Of a DNA stretch of 64,000 nucleotides, positions 40,330 to 50,514 are shown piece by piece. Origin of the DNA: Chlorogloeopsis fritschii PCC 6912 (GTDB taxonomy: Bacteria > Cyanobacteriota > Cyanobacteriia > Cyanobacteriales > Nostocaceae); the NCBI RefSeq assembly GCF_000317285.1, contig NZ_AJLN01000067.1, forward strand, positions 1-64,000, read 5' to 3'. The translations under genes and the position numbers were made by a program. Within the stretch, counting starts at the first letter, position 1. Each line of letters starts with the position of its first letter. The notes under the pieces were generated by a model. The model was not told where the DNA came from. It ran no database searches and saw only the letters and a program-made list of their open reading frames with translations.

Positions 40330-43209
40330 TTATTCTTCCTCCTCAAGCTCACCAAGAGCGTCATCAAATTTGTTGATGATGTCGAGTAATTTTGATACGA
40401 CTCGCGCAAAGATTTTTTTACGATCTAATAATTTGGGTTTTTCGTTACAAGCACTCAGCACAGTTTCTCTTAATGGCTCTTTCCCTGAAAATTTATAGTC
40501 GGCAATCATTTGATTAACAGCTTCGACCTTGAGATTTTCCTCTATACAGAGTTGCTGAATTGCTTCAATACGTTCTTGAGTCCAGAAGTTTTGAAAGACG
40601 GTTTCGACTTTTTCTTCAGGTTCAAGGGTAGGTAGCCGCTCTTCAATGAATTTCTCCAGCAGATCCCGTTTACTTCGTAATTGGGCTTCTTTGCCAATGA
40701 GTTCAAGGATAGAGGCTTTTTGGCTCTGGTACTCTTCTGAGGTGACATCTGCTTGCCGATCGCGCTGGAGGTTAGCCAGCAGCTTGAGAATATAGCTTAC
40801 ATTGATTTCGTCTCGCTGGATCAGTTCCAGTTCAAAATCGACTTCCTCAACCAAAGATTCTTTCTCTTCATCAGGTTTGGATCGCGTTCTATCATAAATG
40901 TCCAGATATTTGCTTTTATAATCTTCAAAGGTTTGTTCATCCAGATTCAAGTCGGAAAAACTAAATTCAGTGAATGATTTACTTACATTCTGTAAACGGA
41001 TAAGATTACGAAATGCTTTAACAAACTTAACTTGGTCGTCTTCACTAATCAGCTTATTGACATCGTTAGGGATAGTGGCGATCGCTCTCAGTTCTTGGAC
41101 ACCTTTATTAAATTCCTTAATGTAGTAATCGTAGGTTTCAATGAAAATTTGTTCATTAGCGTTGGTATCGGAAAAGAGGGCAACGGCTTGATCGGTATTC
41201 TCCTTAAGATTGCGAAAGCAAACAATATTTCCCTGAGATTTCAGTTCGCCCAAAATACGATTAGTACGGGAGTATGCTTGAATTAACCCGTGGTACTTCA
41301 GATTTTTATCGACATAGAGCGTATTGAGTTTCTTAACATCAAAACCCGTAAGAAACATATTAACTACTAACAGAATATCAGCACGTTCCTGATCCTGAAA
41401 GTTTTCCCGATCCCTATCCTTCATTCGTTTGGAAATATCTTTGTAGTAGGCATAGAATGCCTGACTATCTTTAGCTGAATGTTGGGTTTGGTACATCTGG
41501 TTATAGTCGGCGATAAATTCATTTAATTTGTCGCGGCTATGACTGCGGCTGCTCGTATCTGTGCTGATATTGAAATCAGGTTCTCCAATTAAGCCGTTTG
41601 CGTCTTCGTCTTCTTCGTTATCGCTGGGTGTAAAAATAGTGATGATTCGGAGGTCATGGAATCCCTGTTTCTGTTTATTTTTGAATGTTTCGTAATAAGT
41701 GATGAGGGTATCTACGTGACTGACACAGAGCATAGCAGAGAATTTTCTGCCGTGGGTTTTACGGATATGGTTGGCAATAATCCAATCAACAATCAGAGAA
41801 ATTCGGTCGGGATTTTCAAAGAATTCGGGGTCTGATTTTGGCTCTGTAATGAGTGTTCCATCTTTGCGTTTGAGTTTGCCCCAATACTCGACGGAAAATT
41901 TAAGAACGTTTTCATCAGCGATCGCATTGGTGATCACATATTTATGCAGACATTCTTGGAATAAGTCTCTAGTAGTCCGTTTACCGTGTTGATTACTGGC
42001 AGCGTTATCTGCAAAGATGGGAGTCCCGGTAAAGCCAAACATCTGGGCTTGGGTAAAGAATTTGACGATATTTTTATGAGTTTCGCCAAATTGAGAACGG
42101 TGGCATTCATCAAAGATAAACACAATGCGCTTATCTTTCAAACTCTCCATTGCGACTTCATGCCGTTGGGATTTGATCGCACGGTTGAGTTTCTGAATCG
42201 TGGTGACAATGAGGGGATTATCCCCAGCCATTTGTTCTACCAGTTGTTTAGTGTTGTCAGTGGTGTCTACGCAATTAGGACTGAAATAATTAAATTCTTT
42301 GCTGGTTTGGTAGTCAAGGTCAGCGCGATCAACGACAAACAGCACTTTATGGACTTTGGGGAGTTGGGTGAGAATTTGGGCAGCTTTGAAACTGGTGAGG
42401 GTTTTGCCTGATCCAGTGGTATGCCAGATATAGCCGTTTTTATCGGTATCCTTCACTCGCTCAATAATGGCTTCTACTGCGTAGTATTGATAGGGGCGCA
42501 GCACCATCAGCACTTTGTCGGATTCGTGCAGGACTATGTATTTGCAGATCATTTTGGAGACGTGGCATTTCTCCAGAAAGCTATCGGTAAAGTCCTCCAG
42601 TTGGGTTATGAGGTTATTGTCTTGGTCTGCCCAGTAGAAGGTTTGTTTAAATTCTTGTTTACGGTTGTTGGCGTAGTAGCGGGTATTGACACCGCTGGAG
42701 ATGACGAAAATTTGGACATATTGAAACAGTCCATTGTCTGCACTGTAGGAATGGCGTTGGTAGCGGTTGATTTGGTTAAAGGCTTCTTTGAGTTCCAGCC
42801 CTCGGCGTTTCAGTTCAATTTGGACGAGAGGTAAGCCATTAATCAGCAGGGTTACATCGTAGCGGTTTTTGTATTTGCCTTACTGGGTGATCTGGTTCGT
42901 GACTTGATATTGGTTTTGACACCAATGTTCGGTGTTGAGGAATTCTAGGTAAAAGGTGGTGCCATCGTCGCGCCTGAGTTCCATTTTGTCGCGCAGGCGT
43001 TTGGCGCGGTCAAAGACGTTACTTTTATCAAGGTGGTTGAGAATGCTTTTAAACTCTGTGTCGCTGAGTTTGATGTGGTTATGTTTTTCTAGTTGGGTTT
43101 TCAGGTTGGTTTTGAAGTCTTCAGCATTGCGAAGGGTGACAGGTTCGTAGCCTAGTCCAGTTAGGCGATCGATCAGCTTTTGCTCTAGTTGCGCTTCAGA
43201 TTCCGTCAT
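40330..43209 (-). pseudogene. hsdR: Type I restriction subunit HsdR interrupted by one in-frame stop
   Basis: The frame from 43209 to 40330 encodes a full-size HsdR (959 codons) except for one TAA at 42880-42882. Before it are 109 residues of the R-subunit N-terminus (ending NQYQVTNQITQ). After it the same frame continues GKYKNRYDVTLLINGLPLVQ then IELKRRG, which is the D...ExK nuclease core, followed by helicase motifs: IWHTTGSGKTLTSFKAA (Walker A), FDECHRSQFG (DEAD-like), GFTGTP and the SF2 C-terminal half. A restart at the first downstream ATG (42552) would give a 740-residue motor without the nuclease core. Restriction is therefore probably lost unless the stop is read through. It lies 6 bp after the Abi_C gene. 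Confidence 0.9.
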
Positions 43210-43215
43210 GGCGAC

Positions 43216-44235
43216 CTACTCTTCATTTAATATTGCTTGTTCATCAAGGAAAGCTTGTAGCCGGATCTCGTAGTCTTCATAGTAAAGGGTGTAAAGTGCT
43301 TGGCTATAAAGTAGTTTTCCGTCTAAGGGATATTCTTCGTCTAGAAAGTCATTGAATTCTAGATTCTCTTCGTATCCAATGATGATTTCTTCTTCCTTGA
43401 CTTCTGTTACCTCAAATTCTTGTGCTTTTTTCTCTAAATCTAAAATGAAGAACGACGCTAGTGTATATCGTAATAAGCTTTCAGTTATTTCTACAATAAG
43501 CCTTGATAGATTTATGTCGCTTTTCAAAAGTTTTGGCACTTCTCTTCCATGAGAAATATCGCCCCTGTCATTTCTAAAATTACTGATTTTGTTAATTAAA
43601 GTTTGACAAGCTCTTATAAAATCAATTTCAAGTATATCTCCGTGATCAGATAAAAGCTTAATAGCTTGTTTAAAGTTAGCATCCTCAGAAGTGGGTTTTT
43701 GATTTAATGAGAAAGAGGAATTTTGTATGAGTTCAAAAAATGATGTTTTCTCATCACAAATTAATTTTTCGCAAGCTATTAAGAATTGAACTTCTTCACC
43801 GTCCATACCTTTTTCTTGTGAAATTTTTATAGCTTCCTTAAATATTGATCCAATTTTATTGATATCATTATTATTTGGCTTCTTGTTTTGAAGCGATTGA
43901 AAAGCCTTTTCAATTAAATCAAAAAAAACAGAGTCACCCACATCCTTTTCTAGGATACCTAGAGCCGTAGAGAACTGTATATGAACTGATTTATTATTTA
44001 TCAGCTTTTTAATATCAACTTTTGGCAATTTAGATAATGAAGTAATAAATGAAGACAATAGAGAAAAGATAATTGTCTTAGAAATACCTTGAACAAGTGA
44101 ATTGCAACATTCAATAGTAATATCAGGATGTTCTTCTTGATTCCTTTCTGCTGTTTCAATTATAGGAATATAGTATTCAAATTCGGGAAATTTTTCTGTG
44201 TTTTTAATAATAAGTTCTTTTAGGCTATCCATCAT
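43216..44235 (-). CDS. Abi_C (abortive infection C-terminal domain) protein inside the type I locus
   Basis: About 339 residues. The C-terminal part (~230-290) carries the Abi_C core: FIRACQTLINKISNFRNDRG, then DISHGREVP, with the R...D..HG pattern. The N-terminal part includes ITIECCNSLVQGISKTI, often seen in this family. A longer frame begins inside hsdS, but GGAGG lies 2-5 nt before two adjacent ATGs at 44235 and 44232, so I start there. The gene sits between hsdS (7-bp gap) and hsdR (6-bp gap). Abi_C proteins are linked to phage abortive infection, and the HG motif suggests an RNase or HEPN-like role. Mechanism here is inferred. Confidence 0.78.
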   Translation of the reverse strand: MMDSLKELIIKNTEKFPEFEYYIPIIETAERNQEEHPDITIECCNSLVQGISKTIIFSLLSSFITSLSKLPKVDIKKLINNKSVHIQFSTALGILEKDVGDSVFFDLIEKAFQSLQNKKPNNNDINKIGSIFKEAIKISQEKGMDGEEVQFLIACEKLICDEKTSFFELIQNSSFSLNQKPTSEDANFKQAIKLLSDHGDILEIDFIRACQTLINKISNFRNDRGDISHGREVPKLLKSDINLSRLIVEITESLLRYTLASFFILDLEKKAQEFEVTEVKEEEIIIGYEENLEFNDFLDEEYPLDGKLLYSQALYTLYYEDYEIRLQAFLDEQAILNEE

Positions 44236-44243
44236 ATCCTCCA

Positions 44244-44876
44244 CTACACAAACATTTTTTGAAGTAAACCTTTTTTGAATTGTTCGTTGCAATCGATATA
44301 GTGGGAGATAGCTTCAATTTTTTGGTCAATAGCAGTTAGAAAATTCGCTATTTTACCTTGCTCTTCAATTGATCTACAGAACACGATAGGGACTTCGCTT
44401 AATGAGTCTTGTCCCACATTAAATCTTGTACTGCCGCCACTGCGATTAGTAATTTCTTTGCGAACAGCTTCGGTTTTTAATAAATTATGAAAATAAACTG
44501 GATTGAAACTTATTTTTGGACGACCGCGAATAACGAAACCTCCAAAAGTAGCTTTTTTATTCCTGTCTAAATAAACATTTGATTGTCCTGCTTCTTCTCT
44601 GATTTCAGAACTTCTTTGAAACAAGATATCGCCATACTTTACGTCATTATTCTCGAACTCTTGTTCTGTAATTTCAACACTGCCAATAATAGAATCATGG
44701 TATATTGGAGCATCATTAATTATATCCAACACATTAATGAATTTTTTCCCACGACCATATTTTGATTTGTCAGCATTAATCCCATTTTTAAAGCCGAATA
44801 CTTCGCCGAGCTTTTTTTCTTCCCAGTTTGAGAAGGGGGAGCCGTCTGATTGTTTGAAGCGAACGCACCACTGCAT
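44244..44876 (-). CDS. hsdS: Type I specificity subunit HsdS, half-size with one recognition domain
   Basis: A 210-residue protein with one target-recognition domain (WEEKKLGEVFGFKNGI, GGSTRFNVGQDSLSEVPIVF) and one conserved spacer helix ending FKKGLLQKMFV. Normal HsdS has two recognition domains and ~400 residues. The reading frame starts within the 3' end of hsdM, overlapping by 89 bp in another frame. Its first residues (VRFKQSDGSPFSNWEEKKL) read like the beginning of a recognition half, with no space for the other half. It could still dimerise and recognise a palindromic site, as some half-subunits do. Confidence 0.85.
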   Translation of the reverse strand: MQWCVRFKQSDGSPFSNWEEKKLGEVFGFKNGINADKSKYGRGKKFINVLDIINDAPIYHDSIIGSVEITEQEFENNDVKYGDILFQRSSEIREEAGQSNVYLDRNKKATFGGFVIRGRPKISFNPVYFHNLLKTEAVRKEITNRSGGSTRFNVGQDSLSEVPIVFCRSIEEQGKIANFLTAIDQKIEAISHYIDCNEQFKKGLLQKMFV

Positions 44877-46395
44877 CTAAATCAATCGGTTCGTCCTCCT
44901 CAAACGTATCCACATAGCGCGGAATATTGAGATTAAAATTATTCTCCTCAATCTCCGCTAAAGGTGCGCGATAACTATACTTTTCCTCCTCTAACCTTTG
45001 GCGATAGGTGGAAATAATTTTGTCAACATCCTGATCCCGTAAAAGATTTTGATTCGTTGCCTTCTCGAAATAGGCACTAGCGTCAATGAACAAAATATCT
45101 TCAGGAGATTCCCGGCACTTTTTCAACACTAAAATGCAAGTGGGGATACTGGTGCCATAAAAAATATTGGCAGGCAACCCAATCACCGCATCCAACCAAT
45201 TCCGCTCCTTGATTAGATACTGGCGAATACGCCCCTCTGTCCCCCCTCGAAACAAAACCCCGTGGGGCAACACCACTGCCATAATGCCATTCTCATCCAG
45301 GTGATGAAGCATGTGCTGTACAAAAGCAAAATCAGCTTTAGACGCTGGAGCCAACGCCCCATACTGACTAAAGCGATCATCTGACTCAAATAGCTTATTA
45401 GCACTCCACTTGGCTGAAAACGGCGGATTTGCCACCACCGCCTCAAACCGCATTCCCTCATGCTGGGGGTTCTCTAACGTATCCTCCTGGCGCAGATCAA
45501 AATTCCGATAATGCACCCCATGCAAAATCATGTTCATCCGCGCCAGGTTGTAAGTTGTGCGGTTCATTTCTTGTCCGTAAAAATCCCCGACTGATTCCAC
45601 CTCCCGCGCCACCCGTAGCAGCAAAGATCCCGAACCACAAGTCGGGTCATAAACCGACTTCAGCCGCTCCTTCCCCGTCGTCACAATCTTCGCCAATACC
45701 TTAGAAACCTGCTGCGGCGTGTAAAACTCTCCTGCCTTTTTACCTGCACCACTGGCAAACTGCCCAATCAAATACTCATAGGCATCCCCCAGAACATCGC
45801 TCTCGGTGTCTCCCAACCGAAAATCAATCTTATCGAGATGCACTAAAATCTTGGCAATTAAAGCATTTTTTGCCTTCGGAGTCCGCCCCAACTTCGTCGA
45901 ATTCAGATCCAGATCCTCAAACAAATGATCAAAATCTTCCTCACTTTCCTTGCCCATTGTGGAGCGTTCAATGCTGTTAAGCACCTGGGCGAGATCATCC
46001 AAAATAAAATTTGACGACTCAAAATCCTCATCCCTCAAATTTTCTTCATGGGCTTTTTTCGCCCCTAACGCCCGCTCCGCTAAAGAACTGAACAACTCTG
46101 AGGGTTTCAGAAAATATCCCAGCGTGGCGATCGACTCTTCCCGAATCGCCTCTAAATATTCTTGCCCCTCCTCGGAAGATTCGTCAATCTCCAGAAAGTC
46201 AATGCCATCCTCCGCTAACACTTCATTGGCATAAAGATGCTGCCGCTCAGAGAGGTACTTGTAGAAAATAAACCCTAAGCAATAATCCCGAAACTCATCA
46301 GCATTCATCTTGCCCCGAAGCGAGTCGGCAATATTCCAAAGCTGGGTTTCTAGCTTTTTCTTGTGTCCGTTTTGTCCGTTCAGTCCGTTCGTCAT
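44788..46395 (-). CDS. hsdM: Type I DNA methyltransferase subunit HsdM
   Basis: A 535-residue N6-adenine methyltransferase. The N-terminal HsdM_N helical domain spans ~14-150. FYTPQQVSKVLAKIV, the SAM motif DPTCGSGSLLLRVAREV and the catalytic NPPF (VANPPFSAKWSANKL) are all present. After NIPRYVDTFEEDEPIDLDA the sequence switches to a basic, unfamiliar tail (RLPLLKLGRKKARRSIRL), where family members usually have ~25 more residues. This tail is encoded by DNA that reads as hsdS in another frame, suggesting a deletion fused the two genes. GAGAGA precedes the ATG. First gene of the operon hsdM-hsdS-abi-hsdR. Confidence 0.93.
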   Translation of the reverse strand: MTNGLNGQNGHKKKLETQLWNIADSLRGKMNADEFRDYCLGFIFYKYLSERQHLYANEVLAEDGIDFLEIDESSEEGQEYLEAIREESIATLGYFLKPSELFSSLAERALGAKKAHEENLRDEDFESSNFILDDLAQVLNSIERSTMGKESEEDFDHLFEDLDLNSTKLGRTPKAKNALIAKILVHLDKIDFRLGDTESDVLGDAYEYLIGQFASGAGKKAGEFYTPQQVSKVLAKIVTTGKERLKSVYDPTCGSGSLLLRVAREVESVGDFYGQEMNRTTYNLARMNMILHGVHYRNFDLRQEDTLENPQHEGMRFEAVVANPPFSAKWSANKLFESDDRFSQYGALAPASKADFAFVQHMLHHLDENGIMAVVLPHGVLFRGGTEGRIRQYLIKERNWLDAVIGLPANIFYGTSIPTCILVLKKCRESPEDILFIDASAYFEKATNQNLLRDQDVDKIISTYRQRLEEEKYSYRAPLAEIEENNFNLNIPRYVDTFEEDEPIDLDAVVRSLQTIRRLPLLKLGRKKARRSIRL

Positions 46396-46748
46396 TTATC
46401 TCTCGTACTGGGCGATCGCTAGCACTGCCAAGAAGTGGTATCTGAGCAACGTATAGACTAACACACAAGATGATTCCTTGGTACAGTGTGTAAGTCCTAA
46501 TATTGTGCTAGATGAGCATAGCAAGTTTATAGTCATTGACCCGCGAAACAAAACGCCGCTAAAGATACTAATGGCTTACCAAAAATCAAAATCTCAACTT
46601 TGCGATCGCATTTTTATCTACAGCAACGCAAAATCCGCAAATTTGGACTTCTGTTAATAAGAATGAAAACTAAATAAGTCGGTGGAAATAAACCAAACTA
46701 TGTTACGAAGCCCATGCACTATAACCATACATAATATTGCAGTCATTC
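46396..46748. other. Spacer between the type I locus and the HxlR gene
   Basis: No gene seen. It contains the hsdM promoter by position and HIP1 sites near 46413 and 46604. No repeat of the tRNA-Val end was found here, so the right boundary of a putative island is not marked. Confidence 0.35.
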
Positions 46749-47120
46749 TTACTCTTGGATCTTATATTTTGAGTTATTTTTACGACGGTTAATTTGATGC
46801 AAGTGTTGAATTGCTAATTCGTGCATTGCATATAGGATTGGTTTGAGACTTTCTCCTAAAGGTGTCAGTGAATATTCGACTTTTGGGGGAATTTGCGGAT
46901 AAATTTCGCGATGAATAATACCATCTTCTTCCATCTCCCGGAGTTGCTGCGTCAGCATTTTTTGTGTAATTCCTGGTAGCAATCGCTGCAATTGGCCAAA
47001 ACGTTTTACTCCTGCCATTAATTCTCTGATAATTAATACTTTCCAGCGCCCGCCTATCACTTGCAGGGTAATTTCTAGTTCACACGTCAGCTTGTGATGA
47101 TTTTCTGATTCAGCTTTCAT
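46749..47120 (-). CDS. HxlR-family transcriptional regulator
   Basis: A 123-residue winged-helix protein. [20 protein letters not shown] (residues ~13-32) and [20 protein letters not shown] are signatures of HxlR regulators, which often respond to electrophiles, redox state or disulfide stress. Only one cysteine (residue 13) is visible, the position that is redox-active in some relatives. A GTAAA-N4-TTTAC inverted repeat lies about 14-28 bp upstream of its ATG and could be an autoregulatory site. It is divergent from serA. Confidence 0.9.
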   Translation of the reverse strand: MKAESENHHKLTCELEITLQVIGGRWKVLIIRELMAGVKRFGQLQRLLPGITQKMLTQQLREMEEDGIIHREIYPQIPPKVEYSLTPLGESLKPILYAMHELAIQHLHQINRRKNNSKYKIQE

Positions 47121-47449
47121 GGTTGGTTGGGTAAAATAATTTACAAAAAATTAAACAAGCGATCGCGTAGCAACTCAACAAGCATGGTCTAATAGCTTTT
47201 GAAATTTTTAATAAAATAATGAGTATTTGCGTCCTTGATGGTTTATATTTACCGAGGGAGTGGTACTAAATCTGTGCACCTTCAGTGATGGAGGTTTCTG
47301 CAACTAAAACTCTCACACAATCACCAAGAGGTATGGCTGGTTTGGTGTTCGATTGGCAAATTCATACCACTTGCTTAATTGGTACAGATAAACATTAAAC
47401 TTATAAATTCTACCAACTGCATTACCTCTAGCTTAAAACTTAAAGTATC
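47121..47449. other. Divergent spacer hxlR-serA
   Basis: Contains the GTAAAATAATTTAC inverted repeat near 47132-47145 close to the regulator gene and a HIP1-like site at 47160. No gene seen. Confidence 0.35.
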
Positions 47450-49030
47450 ATGTCTAAGGTTCTCGTCTCCGATCCTATTGACCAAGCTGGGATTGATATT
47501 TTATCCCAAGTTGCCACTGTTGATGTCAAAACAAATCTCAAACCAGAAGAACTAGTACAAATCATAGGTGACTATGATGCACTGATGATTCGTTCTGGTA
47601 CTCGTGTCACAAAAGAAATCATTGAAGCTGGCACGCAGCTAAAAATTATCGGACGTGCCGGCGTGGGTGTAGATAATGTAGATGTTCCCGCCGCTACTCG
47701 TAAAGGGATAGTAGTTGTCAACTCTCCAGAGGGCAACACGATCGCCGCTGCCGAACACGCACTAGCGATGATGTTGTCTTTATCTCGCTACATCCCTGAT
47801 GCGAATGCATCTGTAAAACGCGGCGAGTGGGATCGCAAAAGCTTCATTGGAGCAGAGGTATACAAGAAAACTCTTGGCGTGATTGGCTTGGGTAAAATCG
47901 GCTCTCATGTTGCCACTGTTGCTAAAGCAATGGGCATGAAACTGCTTGCCTACGATCCCTTTATTTCTACAGAACGAGCAGAACAAATCGGCTGTCAACT
48001 GGTAGAACTGGATTTATTGGTACAGCAAGCAGACTACATCACGCTGCATATGCCTAAAACTCCAGAGACTACCCACCTAATCGATGCCAAAATGCTGGCA
48101 AAAATGAAACCCACTGCTCGGATTGTCAATTGCGCTCGCGGTGGCATCATTGATGAAGAAGCTCTAGCTGTGGCTCTCAAAGAGGGGCAAATTGCCGGAG
48201 CTGCCCTGGATGTGTTTGAATCAGAACCCTTGGGAGAATCTTCCTTAAGAGCTTTAGGCAAAGAAATTATTCTCACTCCCCATTTAGGTGCATCGACGAC
48301 AGAAGCACAAGTGAATGTGGCGATTGATGTTGCCGAACAAATCCGCGATGTATTGTTGGGATTACCAGCGCGATCGGCAGTCAACATTCCTGGACTCGGC
48401 CCTGATATATTGGAAGAACTCAAACCTTATATGCAGTTGGCAGAAACTCTGGGTAAGTTGGTGGGACAGCTGGCTGGCGGTAGAGTAGAATTACTCAACG
48501 TTAGATTGCAAGGTGAATTAGCAACCAACAAAAGTCAGCCTTTGGTAATCGCATCTCTAAAAGGACTTCTTTACCAAGCACTGCGGGAAAGGGTAAATTA
48601 TGTAAATGCTACCCTTGAAGCCAAAGAACGAGGAATCCGCGTGATTGAAACACGCGATGCTGCGATTAAAGACTACGCAGGTTCTCTGCATTTAGAAGCT
48701 ACAGGTTCTTTGGGTACTCATTCTGTCACTGGTGCTTTGTTGGGTGACGGAGAAATCCGCCTGACTAACATTGACGGTTTCCCTGTCAACGTTCCTCCCA
48801 GCCAGCATATGCTGTTTACCCTCCACCGCGATATGCCGGGAATTATCGGTAAACTTGGTTCCCTGTTGGGTAGTTTTAATGTCAATATTGCCAGTATGCA
48901 GGTAGGTAGGAAAATTGTTCGCGGTGATGCAGTGATGGTTCTCAGTCTCGACGATCCCTTACCTGAAGGGATTTTGAGTGAGATTAAAAAAGTGGCTGGC
49001 ATTCGGGATGCTTATACAGTAACACTTTAA
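47450..49030 (+). CDS. serA: D-3-phosphoglycerate dehydrogenase
   Basis: A 526-residue protein of the long SerA type, catalysing the first step of serine synthesis from 3-phosphoglycerate. Landmarks: LKIIGRAGVGVDNVDV, the NAD-binding GVIGLGKIGSHVATVAKAMG (~143-162), NCARGGIIDEEALAVAL, the catalytic His in LTPHLGASTTEAQ, the intervening allosteric substrate-binding domain (~320-450), and a C-terminal ACT domain (MLFTLHRDMPGIIGKLGSLL). It is followed by a short GAAGGATAAAG-type repeat and prmA 155 bp later on the same strand. Confidence 0.96.
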   Translation: MSKVLVSDPIDQAGIDILSQVATVDVKTNLKPEELVQIIGDYDALMIRSGTRVTKEIIEAGTQLKIIGRAGVGVDNVDVPAATRKGIVVVNSPEGNTIAAAEHALAMMLSLSRYIPDANASVKRGEWDRKSFIGAEVYKKTLGVIGLGKIGSHVATVAKAMGMKLLAYDPFISTERAEQIGCQLVELDLLVQQADYITLHMPKTPETTHLIDAKMLAKMKPTARIVNCARGGIIDEEALAVALKEGQIAGAALDVFESEPLGESSLRALGKEIILTPHLGASTTEAQVNVAIDVAEQIRDVLLGLPARSAVNIPGLGPDILEELKPYMQLAETLGKLVGQLAGGRVELLNVRLQGELATNKSQPLVIASLKGLLYQALRERVNYVNATLEAKERGIRVIETRDAAIKDYAGSLHLEATGSLGTHSVTGALLGDGEIRLTNIDGFPVNVPPSQHMLFTLHRDMPGIIGKLGSLLGSFNVNIASMQVGRKIVRGDAVMVLSLDDPLPEGILSEIKKVAGIRDAYTVTL

Positions 49031-49184
49031 AAGAATGAAGGATAAAGGATGAAGGATGAAATATTAAGTAAGTAGGTGGACAGAATGAAACATAAAAAGA
49101 TTTATCTCTGATTTACCGTCAGCATAACTGCCTTCTACTTAAAAATTCTTTCATCCTTTAGCCTTTACACTTCATACTTTAGAT

Positions 49185-50084
49185 ATGGCTAATACTTGGT
49201 GGGAATTACAAATTTTTTGTGAACCAGACTTAGAAGATGCTATTTTTTGGCGGCTAGGGGTTTTTGGTTGTCGTGGCACAGCAAGCGAACAAAAAGGAAA
49301 TTACAGTCTGGTTAAGGCTTACTTGCCGATATTTCAGGCGCAGCTTTTGGATTTAGCAGCACTATCGTTGTGGCTGCGTCAAGACGCCATTTGTATGGGA
49401 ATTTCTGCACCTACCATGCATTGGCAGTTGATAGACGAACAAGATTGGGCAAGTAGTTGGAAACAATACTGGCAACCGCAGGAAATTGGCGATCGCTTTT
49501 TGATTAATCCTGCATGGCAGCCACTTCCAGAAAATTCTGATCGCTTGCTAATCCTGCTCGATCCTGGTATGGCTTTTGGTACGGGTACTCACGCCACAAC
49601 TCAATTATGTTTGGAATCTTTAGAAATGCGGCTGGGTAATTCTTTGGCTCAGGCAACAGATGCGGTAATTGCCGATATTGGCTGTGGTTCGGGAATTCTC
49701 TCTATCGGTGCGTTGAAATTGGGAGCAAAAAAAGTTTACGCGGTAGATAACGATCCCTTAGCAGTGCAATCTACGGAAGAAAATCGCGCCCTCAATAATA
49801 TCGAGCCTGAAAGCTTAGTGGTGGCGCAAGGAAGTGTAGATGTTTTGACAAAACTGGTTGCAGAGCCAGTTGATGGTATTGTTTGCAATATTTTGGCTGA
49901 TGTAATTATTGAACTAGTACCGCAGATGAGTGCGATCGCTAAATCTACAACTTGGGCTATTTTTAGCGGTATTTTAGTTGAGCAGTCGCAAGCCGTTGCC
50001 GATAGTTTAGAAAAACATGGCTGGATAGTAGCGACATTGTGGAAACGTAAAGAGTGGTGTTGCTTGAATGCGAGACGCTCTTAA
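49185..50084 (+). CDS. prmA: Ribosomal protein L11 methyltransferase
   Basis: A 299-residue protein. It trimethylates ribosomal protein L11 using S-adenosylmethionine. The N-terminal substrate-recognition domain spans ~1-115. The SAM domain contains [20 protein letters not shown] and [20 protein letters not shown], followed by [11 protein letters not shown] and the catalytic-region NPPY-like [13 protein letters not shown]. The length is typical. It is the last gene of a plus-strand pair after serA. Confidence 0.94.
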   Translation: MANTWWELQIFCEPDLEDAIFWRLGVFGCRGTASEQKGNYSLVKAYLPIFQAQLLDLAALSLWLRQDAICMGISAPTMHWQLIDEQDWASSWKQYWQPQEIGDRFLINPAWQPLPENSDRLLILLDPGMAFGTGTHATTQLCLESLEMRLGNSLAQATDAVIADIGCGSGILSIGALKLGAKKVYAVDNDPLAVQSTEENRALNNIEPESLVVAQGSVDVLTKLVAEPVDGIVCNILADVIIELVPQMSAIAKSTTWAIFSGILVEQSQAVADSLEKHGWIVATLWKRKEWCCLNARRS

Positions 50085-50096
50085 GAAAACCTTGTA

Positions 50097-50120
50097 CCAG
50101 ACGCGATATATCGCGTCTGG
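50097..50120. repeat. Perfect 24-nt palindrome
   Basis: Arms CCAGACGCGATA and the exact complement, without a loop, 12 nt past the prmA stop. The outer 9-10 bases of each arm are the same as in the palindrome at 50515; the two differ in the centre. Confidence 0.85.
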
Positions 50121-50206
50121 GCATCTGGATTTATACCGCGATTCAGCAACACCATTTAAAAAAAAGCACCTATAGAATCAAGAGAATATTTGCCAGCCAC
50201 AAGTGC

Positions 50207-50398
50207 TTACACTCTAGTTACATCTTCCTGACTTAACTGCTGCTCCACCTTACTAATAGCAGCATTCAGCCCAGCAAGCTTTGTCTCTAAATCATCTCGC
50301 ATCGTCTTGAGAAATCTCAACTTTCGCTCTAGCTGGGTTTTGCGAGAGACAGACTCTCCGCTGTAGCAAGAGCTATACCAAACATTAAAGGGAAACAT
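50207..50398 (-). CDS. Small coiled-coil protein
   Basis: A 63-residue protein. After an aromatic N-terminus (MFPFNVWYSSCYSG) it becomes a charged helix with heptad spacing (LERKLRFLKTMRDDLETKLA, then ISKVEQQLSQED), likely a coiled coil. AGGA lies at good distance before the ATG, which supports it as a real gene. It is framed by two related perfect palindromes at 50097 and 50515. Function is unknown. Confidence 0.6.
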   Translation of the reverse strand: MFPFNVWYSSCYSGESVSRKTQLERKLRFLKTMRDDLETKLAGLNAAISKVEQQLSQEDVTRV

Positions 50399-50514
50399 AG
50401 TAATCCTGTCTAAATAAAACCCTACTTAAATTTTGACTAAAATTATTGTGAGATGAGGGAGAAGAGTATAGAGGGAAAACCGAATAATGCTTTGATACTC
50501 TCTAGGTAACTAGA

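Noticed and set aside
42421-42834. 137-codon plus-strand ORF inside hsdR
   Set aside because: It is the antisense shadow of the HsdR frame, which continues through this stretch in the minus direction after the stop codon.
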